Below, in pieces: positions 1 to 12,600 of a DNA stretch of 64,000 bases. Numbering within the stretch: the first letter of the stretch is position 1; each line of letters begins with the position of its first letter. The stretch spans positions 162,084,688 to 162,148,687 of the forward strand of contig OW121848.1 of NCBI GenBank assembly GCA_933228895.1, given 5' to 3'. The position numbers and the translations under genes are program-made. Under the pieces are notes generated by a model. The model was not told where the DNA came from. It saw only the letters and a program-made list of their open reading frames with translations, and made no database searches. Source of the stretch: Platycnemis pennipes (lineage: Eukaryota; Arthropoda; Insecta; Odonata; Platycnemididae).

Positions 1-3000
1 CTGTCATTCTCAATTGAAAAAGACACTTTACAGAAGTGGAAAATGGAAGTGAAAAATTGATTCACGTATGCTGCAACTCTTTAAATGACTCATTATGGAG
101 ATAAAGTCTCACAAGATAATCTGTTAATGGTAGGATGGGAGGATATTAGATACTTTGTATCCTACGCAAATGCAAATCATTTAATTTGACATTCCTTTTC
201 GAGTTCCGTTTCCACTCTTTACAACCTCCATTCGGACTGTAATAATGGTCCACACGACCACACCTTCAGTACATTAGAGCTGTAGGGCTCAATGCCGCCT
301 TCGTCTGGCTCCCGCCTCTCAAGAGTGAGATCTGGATCCAAAGATAACTGCCAGAAGTGAGAGTCGGAATCGAACCTCAAAAATCAGTGATTCACAGTCA
401 ATTCGCAAACCTCTACACTGCAGTCTGATTTCAAAGAGAATTTTCTTAGAGAAAGACCACCATGACTACACTTCTGATTCGTGATATTTTTTTCTCTAAT
501 TTTTATGATATTAAGGACTTCGCAGTGCATAAAACGCGAAGAAAAATTGGGTCCAAAGATAACGTAAAGAAAAACTATGAGCAGAAAACGCTCTAAAACA
601 TTTTCTGAAATCTAAGAGAGTTATTATTATAACATGCAATAACGGTCCCTACTTAACCAACTTGCCTCAAAATAAATTGCACAGGAAACATGAAACACTA
701 AAAAAGCCAACTATTATTTTAATTCCTGCATCTTAAAAAAACATGCACTTTGGTGCTTTCATAATCTAAAAATGAGGTAGGAAATATTTAGTGAAATTTA
801 GACTCGTCTTGCTCTCTCTTCTCAATCGTAAGCTCAATGGACCCTTGGGAATACGAGAAAATATTATGTCCGTGGACAAATTCAAAACAGATCAAGGAAA
901 TGTAGTTTTTAAAAAGAATTTACAATGGAGAGAATATTATTGAATGCTGAATAAGTGCCAATAATGTACATTTGTTGCAGTTAAAATTTATAATGGATGG
1001 GCCTGATGTTTACGAAATTAATTTGCTTATATCAATCAATGTGAACATCCTACATAAATATTAATTCTAGGACCTAATTCTAACACTAGGACCCCAATAT
1101 TTCAACAATGATGATGCCAAAAACTTTGAAAGATTTTTTTCATGCGGAGCTAATAACTATGCGATGAAAAAATGAGTATTTAATGTATAACATGAGTATT
1201 CATTGCCTTTAATTATCAATCAAAATTGAATAGTGAGAAATTCGTTGTTCTGAATTTTAGAACCCCAAAATGACGTTTAGTTTCGTTATCAAATTTATGC
1301 AAATGCTTTCACGGCGCGTTGATTTTGAGGGTGAAAACATTTTTGTGTTCCACCGCATTCTTTTTCTACAGTTGGTAGTTCAGTGCTAATAATTCAGCAG
1401 GCGTCTCCCACATAAAGATGCGTTGTGAAAAATAAGGTTTTATGAAACGCGGGCGAAACAACAAGCGAAAAACTACTCAACTTATCAAATTCAATTATGA
1501 TCTTCATTTTTTCCTTTGATGCCACTGATGGAAAAATACCTACTTATTTCATCCAGAGAAAACACTCTGAAGTTTGCCGATAGTCATTTGCCAAGTGTCC
1601 TGGTGGCTACTCGCTGTTCTTCCCAAATTATAAGAGATTCCATGAAGGGAATAATATTCATCCAGTTGTTGGTTTGCACATGCTCTGTCTATTGCTGAAA
1701 TACATTTTCTGGTATAGTTAGTCTCATAATTTGTGTGTTGCTCTATTTGACCTCATCTTGTATCACCCAAACGTGGAAGGAATTTGGTGCTCTGGGCAGG
1801 CGTAACCACGAAATAAAATCTTAATTTCATTCAGGTTACGCTGCCATTTCAGCACTTCCTATCTTTAAAGAGAACCAAACAAAACGATGAACGCTCAAAG
1901 CAGGATTTTATGCAATAAATATATGAATAACCATGCCATCACTTATTTGAAAATTAACACAGTATGATATTTATTTAGCCCCGAAAATGCGTCATTGAAG
2001 TTGGGTCCAAATTGAATACTCGGCGATTACAACTCCTTCGCACCAAGTAGCGAAACCCAGAAGCCTTGTTTCCTGGATTTTACTGAGTTACACCATTTCT
2101 CCATTCATTGCCTCCGAAAAATACTGATGTTCCCATACTGTTTGCGATAGGGCTTCCAATCCAACTGCTCTGGCTGGCGGTGTAGGTCTAAAGTGGCCGA
2201 GAAGCCGTGGCAGCCTCGTAGAGGTATATCCCTTAAGGCAACAAATTCTCAGAAGAAAGAGAATGGCTGGAATCTAAAGGGAAGATTAAAAATGGATGAA
2301 ATAGGACTGGGAGGCGTGGAGGGGGGGGGGAGAAGAGAATGTGTAAAATCAACAAAGGATGAACTGATGAGAAAATAAACATCTGAAGAAAAGAAAAGGG
2401 TAAATCTCCCGGCAAGACTATGTTGAAAGAAGGTGAGAGAAAAAGAATGAAAGGGAAGTTGAGTCGATGAGAAGATAAAGAAAGAAGGGGATTAGCTGAA
2501 AGGGAAATGGAAAGACTGAGTGTGTAGATGCTGTTCCTTCGCCCACTCTCGTTTCTCTCTTTTGCAGAGGAGTCATACAGAGGAGAGGAGGCCAGAAGAA
2601 TGCCAGATTACACCAGAGAAAACTAGTTTGTAATTTTATACATTTCTCTAACTATTCATTTTCTGTGATCAAAACGTAATCTAAGGGAGTGTGTTGCCAT
2701 AAATAATTCAGCAATAGCATCTAAGATAATAATAACTTACTCGTTTCCCAAAAAAATACAGAAAATCACGTAAAAAAATAACGCACTGTTCAAAGGTGAG
2801 ATCGCAAAAAATCTCTGCTTTTGTAACTCAAAATTTACTACTTTTTCCAAATTTGTTTCACGTTTTATTCCCATCAATGATAGGAGCTTCTTAAAGATTA
2901 GGATTCACCAATGTGTTAGAAAGGTATGATGAACTACGCCGGTGGGTTCGGGTTGGACTATATGGCATCCATTTGTACAAAGAATTAGAACACTACATAG

Positions 3001-4995
3001 GTACATATGATAGAAAACTGATATTGGAAGATTTAAGACCAGACCCTAGAAATTTTTTCCCCTACCAATGAGCAGAGCTTAAATCAGCACACGGAATCTT
3101 GGCAAAACGTGGACCGTCCCACGATAGATTAAGTCAGCATGAATAAGATGTTTTCATTCATAGGATAACGCTAACGTTTTGTTCCACGTCGCCACCGGTC
3201 GGGGTGAGAACTGTCGAGCGATAAAAATAATTATTTTTCTTCAGTGCCATTCAGGATCAAATAAATGAGAGCATCAGCAAAGTGCCTTCTTTGCTGAGAA
3301 CTTCTCACTCCTAGAAAATTCCTCAGAGTAAGACTAAAGCAGTCATGGTATTGTGATAATGACAATAATGAAAGGCAATCAAGGTAATTACCTATCTAAT
3401 CAGTTAACTCCTAAAGGTTTTTAATATGTATATAAGGATGCCATTACAACCCTCATGTTCTACGATGCTCCTTTTAGCTCTATATTTGGACTTATCCAAT
3501 CGTATGTACAATAACTATGTGATTCGTGACTTTTGCCTGACTAAAATTCAGAAGTTTAGGTTATAATCTCAGTTCACTGATATTAATCTTTTATGACATA
3601 ATATTATCAGCGCCTTGCTAAGAAACTCGAACCGGACATGAGTTTAAATATGCAAATGAAGAGAATTTCAGGAATTAGGCCTTACATTTCAGACTGGCTG
3701 CAATATTTTTAGCGATTTTACAATACAATTTTTAATAATTGGTAAAAGACACCGATGTGAAATTAATGCCAATTACTGGTGCAAAATTTAATGGGAGATA
3801 ATGTTTTACCTTAATCTGTTGGTGAGCTGAAATGCATAAATGTTTTACCCTCGGCGAGCGACACAGTTGCTATTATTAATTGAGTAACAAGGTGTCACTA
3901 AATGGAGTCTGCAGACTAGAATTTATTATCTCAATATGACGGAGAAGCCTTGCAGACATTATTTCAGATTTCAACATCTCTTTATATCAACTAATACAAA
4001 GTGTAAATTAATGAATCTGGTACCAGTAAATAGGATTTTTTATTGACTTGTTACATTTCGAACTTAGTTTCCTTTAAAACATATTCTTTGTTTATAATGT
4101 ATGTTAATAAATGTTTTATTGTAACGAAAGAAGAATTCTTGCATGGTGACATAGTAAACGAACAACAAAGGAGGAAGGATTATTAACGACACAAGACATA
4201 CTTCATCTTACGAATAAGAAAGTAGTAAAAAGTATTGTTATTACGTCCATGTTCATATAATGTAGAAATAAGCACTATAACTTGGTATAGTCCACTCTTC
4301 CTATTTACCCATTAGCGCCCAGCTTTACATTTAGGGGAAACCGAGGTATTATGAGATTTCGCACTATGTTCTCATCTAAGGTATAAAATGCATAATGTAT
4401 TAGTGCGCAGTATATAGTAACATATGCACATAGTAGCATTACCTAGCATAGCCAGCTATCTTCTAGATAGCTTCATACTAGCAACCGTTTCCGTACTCCA
4501 TTTATATGACTTTTACGAAACTGTGAACCCTGGATTTTTTATCACAGTGGGACTACAAATGCAACAAACGCTATAAAAATTTCTGTCAATGGTAGACATT
4601 GGTTATCAATCCAAAAAACTAGAGGTAATTCATTCATATTTCATTCACGACAGTTATTTGCAAAATATTTCTTGGTTTTTAAGAAATTAAGAGTGATCGA
4701 TTTCACTTTTAAATAAATAGGACGCTGGGCGTTTGGGATAATTGGAAAGTCATTATGTTGTCCGGAAGGAGTCTTTTTTAGGGCATGCTCTTTTTCTGAG
4801 ATACTTTCTTTTTTACTTACTTTTCTGAGATATCTTACTGATTTCCTGCAAGTGTGATACAATGCATCAAATGTGCTATATAATGACTGGAGGAGATATT
4901 CTTTCTAACAATGAAGGGTGTGCCACAGTGAAGGTACAAAAAAAATGGTGAAGGAATGGTGCCCTGATTGCAAGGATGCATCAGGCCTTTGCATT
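1..4995. other. AT-rich non-coding stretch
   Basis: No reading frame here resembles a known protein and all are short. The only local textures are a purine-rich (GA-rich) patch at about 2,240-2,560 containing a run of ten or more G at about 2,320-2,330, and a short perfect palindrome near 4,452-4,470. A possible tRNA-like B box near 363-377 is listed separately. Confidence 0.6.
350..425 (-). repeat. Possible tRNA-derived SINE head, degenerate
   Basis: Read on the minus strand, the segment carries a good RNA polymerase III B-box-like motif (GGTTCGATTCC type, at 363-377) about 30 bp downstream of a weak A-box-like stretch (about 399-421). No cloverleaf is obvious. It is either a decayed SINE head or a chance match. 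Confidence 0.35.
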
Positions 4996-4999
4996 GAAT

Positions 5000-5345
5000 T
5001 CTTTCGATGGTTGGTTATTTCGGGGAGGCGACCGACAGCTGAGGTCATTTGCGCCATATAGGATAGGTGGGTAATTGGGTAATGGTAGGAGTATTTAGGG
5101 AACGGAGGAAGGGTGGAGAGAAACCCGGCGTCGGCATTAGCCTACTCTTAACGAAAGGCGCCAAGGGGACCACGGCTTAACGTCCCATCCGACGGACGGA
5201 GTACTGTACTTGAAATGCCCTCCACTAGGCACTCAAGTGGGGACCGGTTTTCCACTGAAAAATCCGCCACTGCCGGGAATCGAACCCGGGCCTTCGGGAT
5301 GGGAGGCCAGTACTCTAGCCACCACACCAACCCGATCCCCTTGAA
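5000..5345 (-). mobile_element. tRNA-derived SINE
   Basis: On the minus strand the head (5,345 towards 5,270) is tRNA-like: an A box (GGCTAGAGTACTGG) near 5,305-5,325 and a B box (GGTTCGATTCCCGG) near 5,278-5,291, at normal tRNA spacing. The body runs on to about 5,000 through a GC-richer segment that includes inverted CG-rich motifs. A degenerate copy of the same body lies at about 22,190-22,310, which supports a dispersed family. It would be transcribed by Pol III and mobilised in trans by a LINE. The 3' boundary is approximate. Confidence 0.75.
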
Positions 5346-5844
5346 TTTTTTCGAGAATATAACAATGAAATATGCGAGTAAAGTGGATATGTCCATCTTA
5401 GATGTATAAAATTTAATGTACATGATATGTAAATATTTATTTTCAAAGTAATCTCCCAGAATTGTATTGTTTTAATTCTAAATATATATAAATTGTAAAA
5501 AAAAATAATATTCAGCACTTAAAAAAAGAAAAATTATACATTATCATTTGAAAGTAAATGATAATTATCCTTCTCTCTGGTAAAATTGTACTTTCACCTC
5601 ATATTTGACTCCATTAATGAAATTTCGCCAACAATGTATTGCGGGGTCGTCTACCTCGAGACATTGCCTGACGCGGATGCCTTGATTCCAAAGCATGAAA
5701 AAAACTCGCTGATAAATAAAAAAAATATAATATTAAAAAAATATAATGTCTTAAACACTTCATTTAATATATTTATTCATATATACGGAAAAAAAATTCG
5801 CGTGAGAAGAAGTTTTCATGAAATTGCCTAGCATTGAATGAGTT
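5346..5844. other. AT-rich spacer
   Basis: Very AT-rich sequence with short A and T runs. No coding similarity is recognised. The 81-codon frame near 5,586-5,831 has no recognisable motif. Confidence 0.5.
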
Positions 5845-6642
5845 AAAGGCATTTACGCAAAGAAGAAATAAATTGGGCCTATTACGATTCCCAGGGGAAC
5901 ACCCGATATAACTATGACTTCGCCTGAGCTAACATAATCGAATTTCAATCTTTGAACGCGTTATTTTAAGAAATCTCCTATCGAGCGTATTATGCCGTAT
6001 GCTGCTAACTTCGCGAGTAACTTAAAGTGGGGAATCTTATCAAATGCTTTTCTGAGGTCGAGAAACGCTGCGTCTACCTGTACGTCACCTTCTCCCGAAA
6101 CTAAAATATTAATCTAGATCGACTCTTTCCGAACCCATGTTAGTTTGTATCAATAATTCATGGCTATCGAGATGTCCCATTATTGATGTAACTAGTGCAT
6201 GCTCTATAACCTTAAATCATACTGGAGTCAGCGATATTGCTTACGCATGCTAACTTCTGGTATTTTGGACCTACATATTCTTTGAGGGATTTGTTAAATA
6301 CTACTTCAAGATACGGAGCTAATTCGGTAGATATTTCTTTGTACACGTGAGCTGGAGTTTCATCAGGACCTGAGGACTTGTTAGGAGAAATGTTTTTTTT
6401 TAATGATTCGAATCGCCTGATCTGAACTGGAAGTTGCCATTTCACCCCCATCGTTTTTCAGTGAGTTAACCATTGACATTTTAGTTCCCAGTACTTACCA
6501 AACATATGGCCAAAATGATTTCAGATTTCCCTCTAGTTGTTCTCCGAGTTTTTTTACTCTTGAATTCAATAAACGCTTTTCTACGGAATGTTTTCATGGC
6601 TGCAAATTTTATAATGTTCGATAATATTGCTTAGACTGTTAT
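5845..6642 (-). pseudogene. CR1/jockey-like LINE relic, RT half (left part of split copy)
   Basis: Conceptual minus-strand translation gives reverse-transcriptase motifs in the right order, with stops and frameshifts. Around 6,600 there is a match to the region before the RT domain (FKSK). At 6,212-6,451 it reads SGPDETPAHVYKEI and ELAPYLEVVFNKSLKEY, equivalent to the intact element's APGPDQIPSRVYK and EIAPYLEIIFNKTLKN. At about 6,030-6,090 it reads LDLRKAFDKIPH, and at about 5,870-5,910 it reads a GVPxG-type motif followed by GPIYF. Similarity stops near 5,845, before the FADD motif, so the copy is 3'-truncated. The matching endonuclease half lies at 12,770-13,345, across the inserted full-length LINE. 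It is much more diverged than that LINE and so older. Confidence 0.85.
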
Positions 6643-7448
6643 TAGCTACATTTTTCTTAGTTTTTCGTTGGCACATCCAAGATCTTCTTTTTTTTCTTCT
6701 ACCTGCACTCGCAGAGGAAGGTCGCGTGGTGAGAGCTCCCGTCTTGAGTTGTGACTTTCACTTTTTTACCTGGTCGCCAGTAGCAGCTTTAACGTTGCCT
6801 AGCTGGGTCCGTAGTTTTAGCTCTAAAATTGTGTCGTCCTAGGCTATCCCCTATTTCATAGTGTAGTGGTGTATTTAGTAGTGAGTGTTTAGTTAGTTAG
6901 TAAGTGAGTGTGTTAGTGTGTGAGTTTTCTGTGCCTGCTGTGGCTGTAGTCCCTGCCATCCCGCGAGCGTCTGCCGAGAGTGTGTGCCGATAGCGATAAG
7001 TAGAACTAAACCAGTATCTTTATTACTTTTATATACTGAGATAAATACAAATCTTCCACTATTGTTTAACATCGTTGTGGCTACTCCTTAGTTAGCGTAT
7101 TTACGTTTCTTATTTATATTTTATCATCACCATAGTTTTGTTTTTCTAAGTATTTCTCAGTTATAGAACCGTTCATTATAATCTATTGTTAACAATATAT
7201 TTCTAGACTTCACTCGGCTTTAATTTAACTTTATTCGTTATAGCTACACTGCATTAGTTATTGTTTCATAATATCCGTGCTTCCGTACCGCTGTTTAATC
7301 TCCGTGATATATATAGACTTGTTCTCCTACAAGTGAATTTCTAATTTAATATTATCTTATTGTTATTTATTCATAGTCCTGTGTAGAACCGTATAATCCA
7401 TCCTAACGTGTAAGGTGTAATTTGCACTTGTGTTATTATTCATATACA

Positions 7449-8122
7449 GTTTATAATAACTCTGTAGTTTGCGTAACTTATTTTAACCTAGTAGATTCAT
7501 ATAGTTGATCTTTTTTATCGCTTATTGTTATTGAACTTAGTTGATAATAGTTTTTTTTAGACATATTTATATTTCCTTGACTAGTGCTTAATCTAGTTCG
7601 TCTTTCGTTGATTTTTAGTAGTAGATATTTAATACATTTACTTTAGCTTTATACACATAAATTTTATTTATACATATATAGTTTATACTAACTCTGTAGT
7701 TTGCGTAACTTATTTTAACCTAGTAGATTCATATAGTTGATTTTTTTATCGCTTATTGTTATTGAAGTTAGTTGGTGATAGTTTTTTTTTAGATATATTT
7801 ATATTTCCTTGACTAGTGCTTAATCTAGTTCGTCTTTTTCGTTGCTCCTTTAGTAGTAGATATTTAATACATTTACTTTAGCTTTATACACATAAAGTTT
7901 TATTTATACATTTATAGTTTATACGATCTCTGCAGTTTGCGTAACTTATTTTTTAACCTAGTAGATTATACAGTTTTTTTTAATCGCTTATTGTCATTGA
8001 AATAATTCGGTAATAGTTTTTTTATAGATATATTTATATTTCCTAGATTAGTGCTTAATTTAGCTCGTCTTTTTCGTTGCTTCTTTTAGTAGTAGATTTT
8101 TAATACATTTACTTTAGCTTTA
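7449..8122 (+). repeat. Three tandem ~235-bp monomers in LINE 5' leader
   Basis: Copies start at about 7,449, 7,681 and 7,916. Each opens with GTTTATA followed by CTCTGTAG or CTCTGCAG and GTTTGCGTAACTTATTTT, and then contains ATCGCTTATTGT, a long T run, TAGTGCTTAATCTAG-like sequence, TCGTCTTT, TAGTAGTAGAT and TTAATACATTTACTTTAGCTTTA. The third copy is slightly shorter and more diverged. Spacing is 232 and 235 bp. Confidence 0.85.
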
Positions 8123-8210
8123 CTGTTGACACTTTTTGCTTCATCTCTTCGTAATCGCTGGTCTTGCGCATCCTACAGCCTACATTCCTCTCGTATACAT
8201 TCCAGAGCTC

Positions 8211-8230
8211 CCCCCCCCCCCCCCCCCCCG
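8211..8230 (+). repeat. Poly-C run
   Basis: About nineteen to twenty uninterrupted C residues in the 5' leader upstream of ORF1. The exact length is liable to slippage or assembly error. Confidence 0.8.
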
Positions 8231-8539
8231 TGGTTCCCTTCCCAAACCTCAGCCTAACCAAGGTCAACCGTGACCCACCTCCCATCGCGACTCCCTACCG
8301 AGCGCTACCCCTGCAACCACTCACCCGTGTAGTTTTTCTACCTGTGTAGTTTACTCCTAGTCCCTGTCCCCTTTGGGTTAATTGTTTTCTGGTGATAATC
8401 TGTGGTCTGTATTTGCTTGCTTGCTCGTTTCTTCAAGAGCCTTGTTAGTTATTTATTAGTGTGTAGTAAATAGTAGATTCTTTTACCAGATAGCTCCGCT
8501 GCGAGTCTAAGGGAGAGAGATAGTTAGAGTTAGATTAGG

Positions 8540-9562
8540 ATGACTCCCATTAGGTCAATTGTCAACCTCTTCCGTGACTCACCCGATAGCGAGCCCTTGC
8601 GGGCTCGAGTCGATGAGCTCGAGAAGACGGTGGATAGTCTTCGCTCTCTCGTGAAACGGCTGGTGACTACGTTGGAACGGTCGAGGGGGAGTGGGGGTCG
8701 GCCAAGGCCTTCCGCACGCGTTGGTGCGGGGGCGAGCCCTTACACTGGCGTGGGTTGGAGGGTTGAGGACGTTCCCCGCACACCCGAGCCTCTAGCGGAG
8801 CCTACCTCCGAATCCGGGGGAGAGTGGGAAGTGGTCCGTACGAGGAGTCGTGGGGTCACACTACACAAACGGGGAAATGCAGAGGCAGAGGCTGAGCCTT
8901 TCCCCGTTAGTAATAGGTTCGATGGGCTGGCGGAGGTCGGCGCATCGAACGCTCCGCCTCCGGAGACTTCGCCGACTGGGAGTCGGGAGGGAAGGGAGGG
9001 AGTATTAGTGATAGGTAGCTCCAATGTCCGCCGAGTAGCGGACTCGATGCGTGCCAGGGCCCGTCGGGAAGGAGGTGGTGAATCCCGAGGGAAAGGTGAC
9101 GAAGAACGGGTACGTTCCTGGTGTATACCAGGAGGTACGGTGCCCCAGGTGACGAAGGCGTTGAAAGCAACGGTCAGTGCCACTAACTGCTCCAAGCTGC
9201 ACGTAGTCGCCCATGTCGGCACTAACGACGCCGCGAAACGGGGGTCCGAGGATGTAATGGATTCCGTAAGGGATCTATGCACCGAGTTCCACCGTGTTCG
9301 TGGAGGTCTGGGTATCGATATGAGGCTGACTATATGTAGCTTGGTACCTAGGACGGATCGGGGGTCGATGGTTTGGAGCCGAGTTTTAGGCATAAACCGG
9401 AGACTCCGTGAAGTCTGTGGGAGCGAGGGAGCTGAGTTTTTGGACCTCGGGCCGGAGCTGGAAACGTGTCGGGTGCCCCTGAATCGCTCGGGTGTCCACT
9501 ACACGGACGAGGCATCGTCTAAGGTAGCGAGTAGGATACTGGAGCATACACGTAGGGTTTAG
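8540..9562 (+). CDS. LINE ORF1 protein: coiled coil plus SGNH/esterase-like domain
   Basis: 340 codons from an ATG at 8,540. Residues ~20-47 (DELEKTVDSLRSLVKRLV) form a leucine-rich coiled coil, expected to multimerise the protein. Residues 50-150 are Arg/Pro/Ser/Gly-rich and include an NRFDGL motif (125-130), a type often seen in arthropod LINE ORF1 proteins. Residues ~154-335 read as an SGNH-hydrolase-like fold: block I VLVIGSSN (nucleophile Ser 160 or 161), a Gly block PGGT (197-200), block III GTND (227-230) and a terminal block GVH with His 320. CR1-group ORF1 proteins are known to carry such esterase domains. The usual Asp three residues before the final His is Ser here, so catalysis is doubtful. 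The reading frame is markedly GC-rich compared with ORF2. It probably coats element RNA in ribonucleoprotein particles. ORF2 overlaps its end in another frame. Confidence 0.88.
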   Translation: MTPIRSIVNLFRDSPDSEPLRARVDELEKTVDSLRSLVKRLVTTLERSRGSGGRPRPSARVGAGASPYTGVGWRVEDVPRTPEPLAEPTSESGGEWEVVRTRSRGVTLHKRGNAEAEAEPFPVSNRFDGLAEVGASNAPPPETSPTGSREGREGVLVIGSSNVRRVADSMRARARREGGGESRGKGDEERVRSWCIPGGTVPQVTKALKATVSATNCSKLHVVAHVGTNDAAKRGSEDVMDSVRDLCTEFHRVRGGLGIDMRLTICSLVPRTDRGSMVWSRVLGINRRLREVCGSEGAEFLDLGPELETCRVPLNRSGVHYTDEASSKVASRILEHTRRV

Positions 9563-9608
9563 CTCAGGTGGTAGCCCAGAGTGCAGGTCAATCCGCGGGG
9601 GAAAAATC

Positions 9609-12600
9609 GTGCAAGAATTTGACAGAACATGCAGAGTAGTTTTAGAAGGTCAGAGAAAAACACATGGAGAGAACGAACATGATAATTCATCAAAGGTAAG
9701 AGGTAGACCAAATAGTTTGTCCGTCAAAAAATTATCGAGGAAAATTTTAGTTGGAAAGGAGCACCAAGAGAGAAACAGATTGGAAGAAAAAATTTCAGTG
9801 ATAGTAGTGAATTGTCGTAGTATAAGAAATAAAGTAGCAGAATTTCACCACCTCATTAAGAGTACTAATGCAGATATAATCGTAGGTACAGAAAGCTGGC
9901 TTTCGAAGGACATATCAGATCATGAAGTATTTCCGAAGTGTTTTACAGTATACAGAAAGGATAGAGTAAGCAGAAACGGAGGAGGAGTTTTCATAGCTGT
10001 GAAGGACCCGTATGTCAGTAGAAGAGAACTTATTTCAGAGCGAAATGTAGAAAGTATTTGGTGTTCCGTTAAAAGTAAAAGTAGTAACGCAAAAAAGATA
10101 TATGTAGGTGCATATTACAGGCCACCGGACGCAGACGCCAATTCTATAATAGAGCTAGAGTCAGAGATACGCACATTACTTTCTGGGAAGAATGATAGAG
10201 GAATAATAGTAGGCGGAGATTTCAATCTCCCCTCGATAGACTGGAATACGTGTAGTTTCATTGCAGGAGGTAAGGATAAGGAACATTGCGAATCACTGTT
10301 GAACACCTTTACGACACATTCTCTACAACAGCTAGTAACAGAGCCGACCAGGGGTAACAACATTCTAGACTTATTAGCAACAAATATACCCGAGAGAGTT
10401 CTAAATACAGTTACAGACACAGGAATTAGTGACCATAAAATAGTGCATGCGAAATTTATTGTAGGCGTTGAAAGACATTATAAACCAAGGAGGAGGGTGT
10501 ACTTATTTGGCAAGGCAAATTACGACGGTATGAAAGAGGAATTAAGGGAAGCGTTTAATGTATTCAGCGAACAAAGCAAAGGATTAAATACAGAGGATTC
10601 GTGGAGAGAATTTCTTGAGGTCACCCGTAACGCAGTTCATAAATACATACCAAGTAAATATATTAGTGATAATACAGAGCCAAGGTGGTATAACGCGGAG
10701 GTTAGGAAATCACTAAAGCGACAAAGGGTATGCCACGCTAAGATGAAAAATGCCAGACGGGGTCTATCGGTAGAGGAAAAAAATGAGCTAGTTCAAAACT
10801 ATAAAAAATCGAGAGCATTAGCAAGGAAATCATGTCGGCAAGCGTTATCACATTTCAAGAGCAAGATGTTAGGAGAATATTTAGATAGCAATCCTAAAGC
10901 GTTTTGGTCATATGTGAGAGAGCTTCAGGGAAATAAGTCCACAGTGCACACACTTAAAAATGATAAAGGAATCAGAGTCACCAGCAGTGTAGAAAAAGCC
11001 AACACTTTAAACACCTTCTTCCAAAGTGTATTCAACTCATCGTCACAAAACGCAGTGGAACCACCGCCGAACACTTTCAGTGAGCAAATGCCCGAAATAA
11101 ACATTTCATGTCGCGGAATAGAGCAGCAGTTAAAAAGCATAAGTAAAAACAAAGCACCAGGTCCCGATCAAATTCCTTCCAGAGTTTATAAAACATTAGC
11201 TTCTGAAATAGCCCCCTATCTAGAAATAATATTCAATAAAACACTAAAGAACCACACAGTACCCAAGGATTGGAAAGTAGCTAACATTACACCTATATTT
11301 AAAAGCGGTGATAGGGAAGAACCTAGTAACTACAGACCCATTTCACTCACGTCAATCTCTTGTAAGATATTTGAGCACATAGTAGTCAGTTCGATCATGG
11401 GGCATTTGGATAGTCAGGGATTACTCATAAACAGCCAGCATGGGTTCCGGAAAGGTAGATCTTGCGAGACACAATTAGCTTTATTCGTACACGATATTTT
11501 AGTCCACGGCGAAAGCAGTACTGAAGTTGATGCGATATTTTTAGATTTTAAAAAGGCTTTCGATAAAGTTCCTCATGACAAATTAATCTTGAAGTTAGAG
11601 AGTTTTGGTATAAATAAAGACGTTGTATGTTGGGTAAAAGAATTCTTAAGTGGGCGAGAGCAGAGGGTTGTCATAGATGGTATCATGTCGGACACAATCG
11701 AAGTCACATCGGGAGTTCCCCAGGGTAGCGTAGTAGGTCCGCTTCTATTTCTTTTATACATAAACGATTTGGGTACCGTAGTTAGTAGTAACCTTAGACT
11801 TTTTGCAGACGATGCGGTGGTGTACAGGGGTATATCAAACGAAGAGGACATGAAATCACTTAGCAAGGATTTAGATGCAATTCAAGAGTGGTGCGACAAA
11901 TGGCAGTTAGAACTCAACCTTAAAAAGTGTGTAGCTATCAATTTTTGGAGGAGGAATAATTCGATAGAGCGATCCTATAGAATTAATAACACGAAGATCG
12001 AAAACGTTGAAACCGTAAGATATTTAGGTGTAACAATCACTAAAGATTTATCGTGGGGAAGACACATAAGGGAAATATGCGGCCGAGCGAAGAGAAAGCT
12101 AGGATTTATAAAAAGAGTACTTGGGAAATGTGATGAGAAGACAAAAGAGCGATGCTACTTTTCACTAGTTAGGCCCCACCTTGAGTATGCAGCCAGTGTA
12201 TGGGATCCTAATGAATTAGGTTTGATGAGAGAACTAGACAGTGTGCAGCGTAGAGCAGCTAGGTTCGTCAAAAGGTGTTACGATAGGTTGAGTAGTGTAT
12301 CAGAATTAATACAAGAATTAGGGTGGGAATCATTATCAGAGCGTAGATTAAAGTTCAGATTTAATCTATTGCAGAAATTTCAATCGGATAGCTTTACTGA
12401 AGATGTTAGGCACATATTGAAAACACCAGCGTATTATGCTAGATTCGACCAGATAAATAAAATTAGAGAGATAGATTGTCGTACAGATAGATTCAAAATG
12501 GCATTTTTCCCCCGTACTATAAGAGAACAGAATAGGCAGCATAGGAAAGGGATAGGTAGGGGAAATATTTTAGAGTATTCTGTAGTGCATGATGCATGTA

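Larger units (their letters stand above)
6650..8539 (+). promoter_or_regulatory. LINE 5' leader / internal promoter region
   Basis: The leader begins with a moderately GC-rich block (about 6,690-6,990) with many GTGAGTG/TTAGTTAG-like short repeats. It continues as AT-rich sequence containing three ~235-bp monomers, then a pure C run at about 8,211-8,230 and a GC-richer stretch up to the ORF1 ATG. LINEs usually carry an internal Pol II promoter in this position. The monomer array resembles in layout the promoter monomers of mouse L1, but promoter activity is inferred only. No long reading frame fills it; a 61-codon frame at 8,164-8,349 has no recognisable motif. Confidence 0.55.

Noticed and set aside
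8740..9393. 217-codon minus-strand frame opposite ORF1
   Set aside because: It is the antisense shadow of GC-rich ORF1, Pro/Ser/Arg-rich, with no recognised domain.
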